This document shows, in pieces, positions 35,738-46,484 of a stretch of 64,000 bases of DNA. The stretch is from Adenophora triphylla var. japonica (taxonomy: Eukaryota; Streptophyta; Magnoliopsida; Asterales; Campanulaceae), in the NCBI GenBank assembly GCA_022495995.1, contig JAFEMH010002564.1, positions 124,001 through 188,000 on the forward strand, in the 5' to 3' direction. The stretch's first letter is position 1. Every line of letters starts with the position of its first letter. A program made the position numbers and the translations under genes. Under the pieces are notes generated by a model. The model was not told the origin of the DNA, did no database searches, and saw nothing but the letters and a program-made list of their open reading frames with translations.

Positions 35738-36687
35738 AAAACATTTTAAAGTTTTTGGGTATTTTGGATGAAAACAATTTTTTGCTTTATTTGTGTACCT
35801 TTATTGGTACAACAAATGGGGGGAGTGTCCCTTTAAAACAATGTTTTTTGGTTTGTAATGGTTCATAAGAACCGAGACAATTTCTATTGGGGGTACTAGG
35901 TTGGTCTAGTACTCAAGCTTTTTTAGGTTTTTAGGGACTTGTTGGCTTATCCAACTTGTCCTTTAACTGAAAAAATCTTTTGAAAAAACATTTAACGGTT
36001 TTTAGCAAAGTAAGTTATGTCCCTGAGGGACGCTTGTTTGTTCTTTGGATAACATGTAAATGTTATAAACCGTAGGTAACATGAAAATGTTACAACCAAT
36101 AGTTCACAACTTAAAGAAGTGTGAAAACGTGCGCCCAGGCGAAGGTGTCAAAACCTTAGTTCGTAAGAAAAGATGTAAATCTTTTAACCAATAGTACCTT
36201 TGATCGAGGTAAATCGTTTGAAGGGATAGAGCAAGTATCGCCCGTCACCGGCGTGTCAACAAGCTCTATACCTCTCAGCTAGAATTCCAACATGTATCGG
36301 CCGTCGGCGTGTCAACATGTTGAAATTTTCTTCTTCAGGTTCAACCATGTATCAACCGTACCGGCGTGTCAACATGCTTGACCTTTGTCCTCCTCGGGCT
36401 CAAACATGTATCGGCCTGCATCGGCGTGTCAACATGTTTGTCCTGTTCCAGCCTTAGGTCTCAACAAGTATCGCCCGTACCGGCGTGTCAACATGTTGAG
36501 CCTACTTCGTTTGCTCAAGTTGCACCTCGCAAAACAAATTTATGTTAGGCCGGGCGTTAGCATAGCTAACGCCCTCCGACGCTCAAGTCGGTAATGTTTT
36601 AATAAGAGTAGAAAAAATTGAAATGCGTAATTGAACTTGACATAAATTTAAACCGTACCTGAAGAGTCTAGTTATAAATAACTGGAC
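35738..36687. other. Spacer between convergent antisense gene and pol of Tat-2
   Basis: Non-coding 3' ends of two convergent genes. It contains a tandem block at 36226-36505 and a hairpin GGGCGTTAGCATAGCTAACGCCC at about 36553-36575, which could be a structured RNA end. Confidence 0.6.
36226..36505. repeat. Imperfect tandem repeats of about 58-70 bp in Tat-2 spacer
   Basis: Five units share AGTATCG(C/G)CCG(T)...CCGGCGTGTCAACA followed by a variable, mostly T/C-rich spacer. The conserved core is about 28 bp. The counterpart in Tat-1 is at 8185-8335 with different sequence. Confidence 0.85.
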
Positions 36688-38457
36688 TTACGTGAAATAA
36701 AGTTTCAAGTGGATAGCGTTCCAACTTCTAGGGATTCTGTCTCCACTTGGGGTTGACAACCAGTATGCACCTTTGCCAGCTTCAGCATCGATGAGATATG
36801 GGCCTTCCCACTTGGGAGCCAGCTTACCTGCATTCAATTCTTTTGTATTTTGAAATACTTTTCTTAAAACTAAATCACCAACCTGGAACCTTCTAACTCT
36901 GACATTCTTGTTGTAAGACCTAGAAATTCGCTGCTGATAAGCTGCCATCCTTATCTTGGCTAAATCCCTGATCTCGTCAATTGTATCTAAATCTTGAGTT
37001 AGCAAGAGGTTATTTTCATCTTGAGTCAATAAGCCATACCTTGCCGTGGGGACTGTTGCTTCAACTGGAATCACAGCTTCAGCTCCGAATACTAAAGAAT
37101 AGGGAGTCCTACCTGTGGCTCCTTTAGAAGTAGTTCTATCTGCCCATAGCACAAGTGGTAATTCTTCAACCCATTTTCCCTTCTTCTGGTCTAGACGCTT
37201 CTTCAAGTTGTTGATGATCAACTTGTTGCTTGATTCAGCTTGGCCGTTGGCTTGAGGGTGGACAGGTGTGGACATGATTAACTTGATGCCCCAGCGAGCA
37301 CAAAAATCCCTGGTCTTTTTACTTATGAACTGTGACCCGTTGTCACATACAATCTTTGATGGTACACCAAATCTGCTAATGATATTTTTCTTTAAAAATG
37401 AAATTACCTCTTTATCCCTTACTTGCACATAAGCTTCTGCCTCGATCCATTTCGAGAAATAATCGGTTAGAGCCAACATGAATACTTTGCCTCCTGGAGC
37501 TTTGGGCAACTTGCCTACAATATCCATGCCCCACTGCATGAAAGGCCAAGATGAGACTATAGGATGTAGAGGTTCGGCAGGTTGATGCAAGATGTTGCTA
37601 TGTCTTTGGCAGGCGTCACATTTCTGCACATAGTTCATGGCATCTTGACGCATGGTTGGCCAGTAATATCCCGTCCTGAGGGCCTTTGATGCAAGTGCCT
37701 TTCCTCCAGAATGGTTCCCACATATTCCTTCATGGATTTCCTTAAGTACCAGTTCAACTTGCTCATTATCGACACATCTCAAGTAGTGCCCTGCAAAAGA
37801 TTTCTTGAACAGCACATTATCTATTAAAACGAAAGTTGAAGTTCGGATCTTAAATGATCTAACATTCTTAACATCAGGGGGAATAGTTCCAAGTTGAAGG
37901 AACTCAATGACAGGTTGGATCCAAGAAGGCTTAGCATCTTGTGTCCCAATAGGTGGAATAACCACTTGAGTTTCTTCAACTTGGTCTATCACCGGGTACT
38001 TAACATAAATAATGGGGATATTAGTATGCAACATTGATTTGCAAGTTGAACCCAAGTTGGCCAAGGCGTCTGCCTCTGTATTTTCTTCTCTGGGGACCTG
38101 TTCCAAAGAGAATGATAGAAATCTCGAAGCTAAAGCTTTAACATGTTGGAGGTACAGGGTCATCTTGGAATGCTTCGCCATATAACTGCCATTAAACTGG
38201 TTAGCTAGTAATTGAGAGTCAACAAATACATTTAAATGTGTAATATTCAAACTCAAAGCTGTAGTTAAACCCATGATTAGGGCTTCATACTCAGCTTCAT
38301 TATTTGTTGCATTAAATTCACAAGATACAGCTTGAGGTATGATATCACCTTGAGGGGATTTTAGGACTATTCCCAAACCAGTTCCCTTGGAATTTGAGGC
38401 TCCATCTGTAAATAATGTCCAAAATCTAGGGATAGTTTTACCTTCAAGTTGTTGCAC
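36688..38457 (-). CDS. Archaeal-type RNase H and integrase of Tat-2
   Basis: A 589-residue open frame. The N-terminal archaeal-type RNase H has its catalytic context intact ([51 protein letters not shown]). The integrase follows with the HHCC zinc domain ([13 protein letters not shown] ... CDACQRH) and catalytic D, D and E in [16 protein letters not shown] and [11 protein letters not shown]-terminal GPY-like region ends the frame ([16 protein letters not shown]). It is one part of a polyprotein: the upstream RNase H/RT are in other frames, so the ATG is not a true start. This is the best-preserved domain set in the element. Confidence 0.9.
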   Translation of the reverse strand: MQQLEGKTIPRFWTLFTDGASNSKGTGLGIVLKSPQGDIIPQAVSCEFNATNNEAEYEALIMGLTTALSLNITHLNVFVDSQLLANQFNGSYMAKHSKMTLYLQHVKALASRFLSFSLEQVPREENTEADALANLGSTCKSMLHTNIPIIYVKYPVIDQVEETQVVIPPIGTQDAKPSWIQPVIEFLQLGTIPPDVKNVRSFKIRTSTFVLIDNVLFKKSFAGHYLRCVDNEQVELVLKEIHEGICGNHSGGKALASKALRTGYYWPTMRQDAMNYVQKCDACQRHSNILHQPAEPLHPIVSSWPFMQWGMDIVGKLPKAPGGKVFMLALTDYFSKWIEAEAYVQVRDKEVISFLKKNIISRFGVPSKIVCDNGSQFISKKTRDFCARWGIKLIMSTPVHPQANGQAESSNKLIINNLKKRLDQKKGKWVEELPLVLWADRTTSKGATGRTPYSLVFGAEAVIPVEATVPTARYGLLTQDENNLLLTQDLDTIDEIRDLAKIRMAAYQQRISRSYNKNVRVRRFQVGDLVLRKVFQNTKELNAGKLAPKWEGPYLIDAEAGKGAYWLSTPSGDRIPRSWNAIHLKLYFT

Positions 38458-38465
38458 TTCCAGTT

Positions 38466-38801
38466 CTACCTCAGCCGCAAACTTGGACTAAAGTCGCCTA
38501 CAAAATCGGCTAGGGCCTGTGATTTGATGGCTGTTCTTGGCTCGTATGATATGTCATACGTGCTCAACTTGACTGACCACTTGGCCAACCTGCCCGACAT
38601 CTCCGGAGTCCTTAACACATTCCTTATAGGATAATTAGTTCTAACAGTTATGGCATGTGTTTCAAAATAATGACGTAATTTGGTAGCAGCAGTAGTTAAG
38701 GCTAATATTAATTTTTCGAGATGAGAGTACCTTGTTTCGGCATCTAATAAAGACTTACTCACATAGTAAACAGGATGTTGCTCACCTTGGATTTCCTTCA
38801 C
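38466..38801 (-). pseudogene. RNase H of Tat-2 reverse transcriptase
   Basis: HPVYYVSKSLLDAETRYSHLEKL, then DISYEPRTAIKSQALADFVGD, typical of the Gypsy RT-linked RNase H. It is out of frame with RT upstream, and a stop falls between it and the next domain. Confidence 0.85.
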
Positions 38802-38891
38802 TAATACTGCACTAACAAAGATTTTCAGATACAGCTAAATACAAATAAAGATGCTCACCATGTTCGGGTTTAGCGAGTAGGGGTGACGTCA

Positions 38892-39656
38892 TCAAATATT
38901 CTTTAAGTTGTTTGAAAGCTGCCTCATGTTGGTCGGTCCATTGAAAGAGTTTGTTTTTCTCAAGACTTCATAGAATAACCTGCACTTATCAGATGATTTG
39001 GATATAAATCTGTTCAAAGCAGCTACTCTACCTGTTAACCTTTGTACGTCCTTGATGTTTTTAGGGGATTCCAAGTTGAGAATGGCTTTGATTTGTTCGG
39101 GACTCGCTTCGATTCCCCTCTTGGTTACCATATATCCCAAGAATTTGCCTGCTCTAACTCCGAAGTTGCACTTCGCCGGATTGAGCTTCATGTTGAAGGC
39201 TTTCAAGATGTTGAATGCCTCAGCAAGGTGCTCTACATGATCCTCAATGTGTTTGGATTTGACCACCATGTCGTCTATGTAGACCTCCATCGTCTTGCCA
39301 AGTTGATCTTTGAACATCTTGTTTACCAACCTTTGGTAGGTTGCCCCTGCATTTTTAAGACCAAACGGCATAGAAATATAACAATATATACCTTCCGGAG
39401 TCATGAATGCTGTATCTTCTTGGTCTGAAGGCTCCATTTGAATTTGTTGATACCCGGAAGATGCATCCATGAACGTCAAGATGTCGTGGCCAGCTGTCTC
39501 ATCAACAAGAGAATCAATGTGAGGGAGAGGGAATGGATCCTTTGGACAGGCCTTGTTCAAATCGGTGAAGTCCACGCATACTCGCCACTTGCCATTCTTC
39601 TTCTCCACCACTACAACGTTAGCCAACCACTTTGGATACTGAACTTCTCTGATCAT
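38892..39656 (-). pseudogene. Reverse transcriptase of Tat-2
   Basis: Core RT motifs are intact: KKNGKWRVCVDFTDLNKACP, FMDASSGYQQI, MPFGLKNAGATYQR and catalytic VYIDDMVVKS (about 39265-39295). The thumb follows (GKFLGYMVTKRGIEASPEQI). The frame is lost near 38950-38960 at a run of T/A. The N-terminal finger region is in another frame at about 39657-39800. Confidence 0.88.
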
Positions 39657-39983
39657 CTTGGACTTCAGCAGCCTTTCAACTTCATCCTTAATGATCTGAT
39701 TCCGCTCTTGGGCAAACTTCCTTCTTTTTGACGGACAGACGGATGGTCGGATCGATGTTCAACTTGTGAGTAATAATATCCTTGCTTATCCCCGTCATGT
39801 CCTCATGTTTCCAAGCGAAACAAAGATTTCGACTTTTCAGAACTCAATCAGCTTCTCTTCAATCTCGGAGGGTAGGTCTACCCCAACTTGCACTTGGGCC
39901 TCAGGATTTGATGCATCAACTGGAACGCTTTTTGTATCATGCTCCACTGCTTCAAGAACATCCTGGGCCTTTTTCTTTAATTG

Positions 39984-40964
39984 CTATGCTTGCCGAGGGA
40001 TCGAGCTTGCTTTCATGTTGATCTTGTAACATTCCTTAGAGACTTGCTGGTTTCCCTTCAACTTGGCAACACCCCAAGGTGTTGGAAACTTGACGCATTG
40101 ATGGTAAGTCGATGGCACGGCCTTCATGTTGTGGATCCAAGGCCTTCCCAATATGACATTGTATGAAGAAGAGCATTCAATCACGCAAAACCTCTCCATG
40201 GAATTCATACCTTCTAGGAAGATGGGCAACTTGATCTCACCGACTGTCTGTTTCACCTCACCACTGAACCCTACCAGTACGGATGAGTTCTTCACAACTT
40301 CGGACAAAGGAATACCCATATCTTCAAGAGCATGAGTAAAGATGATGTTGACTGAACTGCCACCATCGATCAGGATCCGCTTGACCACACAATTAGCAAT
40401 CTGCACCTGAACAACTAGACCATCATGATGAGGGTCCAATGTGTTGTCTTTATCTTCATCTTCAAAAGAAATGATATGACCGTCTGTGAAGTCGCGGCGC
40501 CTTATAGGCAATTCTGATTGATCTTCTTTAGAGCTCTTGGCATGACACTTGGCGGCAGAGTAAGTTGTGCCGCAAATATGAGACTCACCTGAGATAACAT
40601 TCACTACCTTGGTGGCCGGAGGGGGTGCAACTTTCTCGGGCCTAGATTGCTCCTCTGAACCAGGTTCTTTGGACTCACTCCTGACCCTCTTCTTGCCCAA
40701 CAAATCCTTGAGGAGACCCTTGGACAACAAATGAGCAATCTCCTTCCTTAAAGCGAAACAGTTCTCGGTGGTATGCCCGAAATCTTCATGAAATGCGCAC
40801 CACTTGGACTTGTCCTTCCAAGTTGTTGATCGGTCATTCTTCTTGGGCCATCTCGCTTTATCTCCAAGATTTCCCATGGCGCATAAGATTCCTGCAATGT
40901 CCACGTAAAAGCAAAGATTCAGAGATTTGTGGATAATCATTATCATCGCCTTCCCGATCATCAT
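39984..40964 (-). pseudogene. Gag zinc finger and protease of Tat-2
   Basis: A Gag C-terminal knuckle-like CAFHEDFGHTTENC (about 40755-40800) is followed by the retropepsin-like region with LIDGGSSVNIIF, where DGG replaces the usual DTG/DSG. FSGEVKQTVGEI and YNVILGRPWIH follow. The frame stops at 39984, before RT. Confidence 0.8.
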
Positions 40965-42248
40965 CTACAACATGAATTCTAGAAGGTTCGGTTTTAACAG
41001 GGGTTTGCCCTGTTGGACTTAGGGTGATGGGAGTCCGATCGTCTGTCGAGGGTTCAAATAGAGGAGTAGGAGTCCTCCCAGTTGATTTCCCCATTGCCAA
41101 GCTATCTTCCTCCAATCGGATGTAAGGCAAGGCCCGGTTCTCGATTTCTTCAAGTTGTTTCGCAGGGTCATCACCAACTCGTTGTAAAACAATGAGCTCT
41201 TCTTCAAGCCTATGCGGAATGCCTCCGTTGCCTGTGGACACGTCCAAGTTGGGTATAGTCACCGCCTCCTTATTGAACCCGTGCAAATACTCTTTGAGAC
41301 TTTCATTAGGCCGTTGTACAATTCTATAAAGATCACTAGTCAACTTGTCAAATGCCCCTGTTGCATGAAAACTGATTAATGAACATATTGACAAGTTGAG
41401 CATAGGATGAAATAGAGTTTAGAGGAAGCCCTGTTAGCCATTTTAAGGCCGGTCCTGACAAGGTTGAGCCAAAGCCCCTGCAAAAAAATGCTTCTTTAAA
41501 CATAGGAGGGATACTTATGATATCCATTGACTCTTGATACAAAGAACACGTGCTCTGTGATCGGTACTCCCATCATACTTCTTCATATGAGGGACTGAGA
41601 ATTTCTTCGGGATCTCCACACTGGCTATCGCTGGCACAAAACGAGACTCGTTGTAGCAAGTTGGAGAGACTTGGTGATATGGCAAGTTGACTCCAGGCAC
41701 GCTTCGGAGCAACTCCTTAATGGTTTGCATTTCCTTAACAAGTTGGTTTTCTGCGAAAAGAGGAGCATTATTAACTTGAGGTGCGAAAGTATCGAAAGCA
41801 TTAAAGAAACTTCCTGTTTGCCCCACTGAGGGTGTAGCATAAGTGTAGCAAGATGATAGCGCGGATTGGCTAGCTGATAGGCCGAATCTTGGTTGCTCAA
41901 TTGGAATGGATGTCACAATCGTGCTTTCCATCGGCAAGGTGTTGGACATCGGGATATCTCCAACATGGCTCGGTCCCGTACTGCACCAAACAAAGATCTA
42001 CGAAGTAAAGGTGAAAATGGAGTAGATACTTGAGTCTCCGCTTGCTTCCCTTTACGCGAGACTATCAATGGCATTGAAGATCATTGTATTCGTACGCTCC
42101 GATCATCCAACCGATCGCCTATTTTCCTCATCATGTCCGCCATGTTGGACATTATCTCCAAGTTGACGGCTTCGCACTTGGAGGAGGGTTGCCTTGGGCA
42201 TTGGAAACAGGAAGCGGCCGACTCGATCATGGAAGATGGATTAACCAT
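40858..42248 (-). pseudogene. Gag of Tat-2, fragmented
   Basis: A start ATG at 42246-42248 begins a short Gag N-terminus that hits a stop near 42085. The protein continues at 41515-41949 (IPKKFSVPHMKKYDGSTD), shifts frame to 41348-41542 (GSTLSGPALKWLTGLPLNSI) and then to 40858-41403 (DLYRIVQRPNESLKEYLHGFNK). These are retrotransposon Gag signatures. At least three lesions make it non-functional. Confidence 0.8.
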
Positions 42249-42269
42249 TTCTACTTAGATAATCAAAGT

Positions 42270-42290
42270 TTCCCACGGACGGCGCCAAAT
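42270..42290 (-). other. Primer binding site of Tat-2
   Basis: The minus strand reads TTGGCGCCGTCCGTGGGA just inside the 5' LTR. TGGCGCCG... PBSs are usual for Tat/Athila Gypsy elements. The exact tRNA (Arg-like or Asp-like) needs an alignment. Confidence 0.75.
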
Positions 42291-42861
42291 TGTTTTGGTC
42301 AAATTTCAACAATTAGATTTGTATGATGGGAAAAGTGACTAAAGTGATATGAATCTAGGTACAATGACTATCAAGTTGAATAGAAATGGACACAGACATT
42401 TGTTAACTAGGGAAAGCCCTTGAACAACTTGTTCGCCGGCACAAAACCCCGGGAGGATGTGGCTCCTGCCTTGACCGAAAGTTTACTAAGAATTTTCTTG
42501 AGATTACAATGCTAAGAGCGTATGAAAAGGGAGCTTAGACTAGTGTAGTGCCTGTGTGAATTTACAGTGTATGTCCCCTTTTATACCTCAAAAACTAAAT
42601 AACAATGAGGGCCTACAAACTCGGAATTGAGGTTTATCCTTGGAGATTTATCCGCACTCATCCGTTGGGAAAGAGATATTCGTTGGCTTGCTGAAGAAAC
42701 GTGGTTGAACTGGTCTTTGGCACGTTCCCTATAAAATAGGAAAAGCGTTATGCGTCCCAACCTGTAAAAACCAAGTTGTAAACAGAACAACCCAAGTTGT
42801 TAGTACCAAGTTGTTTAGGCGTAAGTTGTAAACATGTTGATTGAAAATGTAGGGCCCAACA
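42291..42861 (-). repeat. 5' LTR of Tat-2
   Basis: 571 bp, one difference from the 3' LTR. It carries the promoter for minus-strand gag-pol transcription. A minus-strand TATA-like sequence (TATTTTATAGGG) lies at about 42728-42740. Confidence 0.95.
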
Positions 42862-42866
42862 ATAGG

Positions 42867-42933
42867 GATTACTGATTTGCCATTTGTTCGATCCACTAAG
42901 TTATTCCCAAGTTAGATGGCATCAATTCCAACA
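42867..42933 (-). repeat. 5' LTR of gag-only Copia element, part 2
   Basis: Continues the LTR interrupted at 33003. It matches 30560-30624 (ACTGATTTGCC, GTTCGATCC, AGTTAGATGGCATCAA) and ends CCAACA. Confidence 0.85.
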
Positions 42934-43499
42934 CTTTGCATTCCTTTTTTGGTTTTATCATTTGGTTCTTCTCTTCCGGCGTTCCCAACTTATTGAATTA
43001 GATTATGATTGATTTTGGTGATTTTCATATTTACTAGTTAATTGTTATAATTGAGGCTTTGACCAATAAGCCCCTCAGATAAATGAAAACGATTAATAAA
43101 ATTAGACATTTTTTAAACTCGCCAATAAGTCCTTATATTTTTGCTGGACTAGAATGCCCTTATACCCACTCACGTCGTCACACGCTCCCACTCACTCACA
43201 CACGCCTAGTCAGAGCACATTTCATTCTCTCTCTTCTCTTTTTTAAGCTTTTCTTTCTTTCTCTATTTCTGTCACACATGCCCATTGCCCACATCACTTT
43301 CTTTCTCTCTACTTTTCTATTTTTTTTCTTTTAAATTTTTAAAATACAATATCTCAAAATCTAAAAATCGAAAAAATAATCCGAAACCACTGTTTTAATC
43401 ACATCACCAAGACGAATCAAACAAGTTTACTCATCATATATTTCAAAATTTATAAATAAAATAATTATTTTTCACTTGTAAAAATCTAAAAAAAATCAT

Positions 43500-44235
43500 T
43501 TATAAACTGAGAAGTCTATTTCACAGTTTTGATGTAAAAAATTGTATAATGATTTTCACATTTATAAAATGAGAAGTATATTTCATAGTTTTGATGTAAA
43601 TAACTGTATAATAACGGGTAAACCATTTCACATTCATAAATAACTGTGAAACTGACCTCACAGTTTTAGAAGTGTGAAAAACATTTCACAGTTATTCACA
43701 TCTTAACCAACAACTGTGAAATAGATCTCACTCTTGTGCACAAACAATCATAATAACTGTGAAATAGACCTCACTGTTGTGTACAAACAATTATAATAAC
43801 TGAGAAATTGACCTCACAGTTGTGCACAAATAATCAACAACTGTGAAACTGACCTCACAGTTTTAGAAGTGTGAGAAACATTTCACACTTATTGACATCA
43901 CACCCAACAACTGTGAAATAGACCTCACAGTTGTTCTATGAAAGAATGACATAAAAATAATGAAATTGACCTCACAGTTATGCACAATAACTGAGAAAGT
44001 GACCTCACAATCATAACTGAGAAATTGACCTCACAGTTGTGCACAAACAATCATAACTAAGAAATTGACCTCACAGTTGTGCACAAACAATCATGAATAA
44101 CAGATAAATAACGGGTAAAACACACATACTAAGTAGCAAAATAACTGTGAAATTGACCTCACAATCATAACTGAGAAATTGACCTCACAGTTGTGCACAA
44201 ACAATCATAACTGAGAAATTGACCTCAAAACATAA
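43500..44235. repeat. Hairpin-rich satellite, unit about 35-45 bp
   Basis: About 15 irregular copies of AACTGTGAAATTGACC plus TCACAGTTGTGCACAAACAATCATA. Each core, AACTGTGA ... TCACAGTT, is an inverted repeat able to form an 8-bp stem with a short loop. No coding signal. Confidence 0.85.
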
Positions 44236-44329
44236 GCATGAACCCACATTCCCACCGATTTTCAGAAACTTTAACCCACTTTGATGCCATTTATCTACAA
44301 AGTATCTTATTTACACACTGTAACCCTAG

Positions 44330-45290
44330 AACTAACCTATAAGAGTAGTATATTTGTCCTGAGGCTTTTCACCGGAGGAGAAATTGTAAATCCTGTGCAA
44401 GGAGAAATTGCAAATCCTGTGGAAACAATAAGAAAATGACAGAGAGAAATAGGAAGGTGGGGGGAGAGGTGGGGTGGAGGGAGAGGAGGATAAATGATAA
44501 ACCAAATCATACTCACAAACTGATTTCAATTACTATTCAACAATAATGAGATGTTTGTCATATGAAAAATCCTTGGAGCCTATTTCATGCGAACCTTCCC
44601 CCAGAAAATTGAAGCTAGCGACAGAGACTTGTTAGATGCATACTTGCGTAACTTCTAAATCTAAACTTTATAGGATGAATATTCACATAAGGTCGTTTTA
44701 TAGGAAAAATAATAATACAGGGGTTGATTACCGTATTGGGGAAGAAATTGGGTTGATTATCGTGAAGATGAATTCGAGGGTACTCAACTCTAACATCATC
44801 AATTGATTCTGACTTGTAAGTATGAGCATCCATCAGACCCAAACCCAGATAGGAATCTAGAATTGCGCAACAGTTGAAGACATTAGGGCATCAATTTGAC
44901 AAGGGATTTGGGGGTTGTATAATAGAAATTGGATTGTAGAAGGAGATGGAGAAGGAAGATGAACTGGGAAGGTAGGGAGCGAAAGGAAGTTCGGCATCCA
45001 CGAAGACCGCGTTTTCTTCTTCTCTGCCACCTCCGCCACTTGTGGTGGCTTCACTGTCTTCTTCGCTGATTCCCTCCATCCAAAATTACCGTCACTGCCG
45101 CCGATTTTACGAAAGGAGAACACCTTGCAGCCATTAACAGGGATGGAGAATGCCGGAGAAATTGAGACGGAGAAGATGTGAGAGGAAGAGCAGAAATCGA
45201 AATTCCGCATAGAGAAAGAAGAGGAGACGTATAGATAGAGAGAGAAAGAGAATGACGAGGGTAATTTGGCCATTTAAATTTTGTTATAAA
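44330..45290 (-). other. Possible captured gene fragment
   Basis: The minus-strand frame at 44857-45273 has a Ser/Phe-rich start and a central KKTVKPPQVAEVAEKKKTR stretch with better base composition than its surroundings. Pyrimidine- and purine-rich flanks look like a 5' UTR. No family recognised, and it may be non-functional. Confidence 0.25.
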
Positions 45291-45489
45291 TAGGATAGGG
45301 ACTCTAAGGTCGTTTTGTTTCAACTCCTGGATCTTAAGGTAGAATTTAAAATGTAGTGTTTTTATTGGTAAATTCCACCCTATTTCAAGGTCATATTGGT
45401 AAAAATCCCTTAATTGTTGGTGCTTGTTTCTTACAAAATAATGTTATTTAATTTCATTATTTTGATGTTATTAGACCGTGATTAGTGGT

Positions 45490-45640
45490 GAACCAATTTT
45501 GGTTCATCAAGAGCAATTTTGTGAACCAATTTTGTTTTATGACAATTAGCGGTGAACGAATATTCGTTCATGGCCATGGACGAAAATTTTCGTTCATTTC
45601 ATGAACGAATTAGTGAACGAAAATTGGTTCGAACTATATG
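45490..45640. repeat. Cluster of GAACGAA/GAACCAA inverted repeats
   Basis: Several overlapping hairpins: GTGAACCAATTTTGGTTCAT, GAACGAATATTCGTTC and TTCGTTCATTTCATGAACGAA. AT-rich non-coding flanks extend to about 46290. Confidence 0.6.
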
Positions 45641-46484
45641 TGTATTTTATAATTTTGTCATTTTTAAAATTATATTATTTAAATAAGAATATTAAAAATA
45701 TTTATAATTTCTTTTTCTCTATAAATAGAGTATAATTTCATAATATTTGACATAATTTGAATATTTTACTATTTAAAAATGATTAATTTTTTTATTGTAT
45801 ATATTTGACACAATTTTATTATTTTATATATTAAACATTAGTTTTGTGCTAGTGAGTAACCTGTCCGAAAACTAATTCACCATTTTTTTGTATTTTATTG
45901 TTTTAAATATTTTATTTGATATAGTAGCATAACATTTTTTTTTGTAATATAAGTAAATTTTATATAAATCAAAATATTTACACTTATAAATTCAGGAGAA
46001 TTGTATCAATTTTTGTAGCTTTTGTTGTAAATAGTTATACTTATTATGATATTTGAATAATAACATGAATTATTATTGTTATGAGTTAACTTCTAATTTT
46101 ATAGATGATTGAATTAATAATATTAACTACTCTTATTATATTTGAAAATTAATGATTTTATACCTTATACACACATTATTATTAGTAAAAATTCTTAGTT
46201 AAAAATATAAAAGTCTATAATGTATATCTAATCTATTAGTAAAATTATATTTTTACTATATCATAGATATAAAATAAAATCTACTAATGATTAAATAACA
46301 TAGTAACCATCATCTTAAATAGAGAGATAGTAATTGTGATCTTATATAGTAAGTTGAACACCTAATGTTCACCATACTCTCTCTATCCCTTTCGAAAAAG
46401 TACAAAGTTGATATTGCATGCAAATTAAGGAAGTGCATAGTGGATTAAGTGTTGTGAGTATGAAAAGTAAGATAGGAAAGTGAA

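Larger units (their letters stand above)
33004..42861 (-). mobile_element. Tat-lineage Ty3/Gypsy element, complete and young (Tat-2)
   Basis: Both LTRs are 571 bp (33004-33574 and 42291-42861), start TGTTTTGG and end GCCCAACA. They differ by one base (T versus C in the pyrimidine run near 33291/42577). Five-base target duplications ATAGG flank it (32999-33003, 42862-42866). Removing the element and one ATAGG restores the surrounding Copia LTR alignment. Minus-strand order is PBS, gag, protease, RT, RNase H, archaeal-type RNase H, integrase, spacer with repeats, antisense ORF, PPT. Despite the near-identical LTRs, gag and pol contain several frame lesions. Confidence 0.95.
30252..42933 (-). 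mobile_element. Tork-like Copia deletion derivative (gag only), split by Tat-2
   Basis: Minus-strand element with gag and part of the protease between two related LTR copies. Integrase, RT and RNase H are absent. The 3' LTR (30252-30624) has lost its outer end. The 5' LTR is 32539-33003 plus 42867-42933, interrupted by Tat-2. A PBS-like sequence and a purine tract sit where expected. Elements that keep only gag between LTRs (TR-GAG type) are known non-autonomous parasites. Whether this copy was mobilised as such, or deleted in place, is not decidable here. Confidence 0.75.
43047..45409. mobile_element. Candidate MULE, about 2.36 kb
   Basis: The 9-bp direct repeat TTAATTGTT occurs at 43038-43046 and 45410-45418. 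Just inside, the ends show weak inverted similarity (left TTTGACCAATAAGCCCCT; right, reverse complement, TTTTACCAATATGACCTT). A 9-bp duplication suits MULEs, but the TIRs are offset by six bases and diverged, so this is tentative. It contains a hairpin satellite and a GC-richer segment that could be a captured gene piece. Confidence 0.4.
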
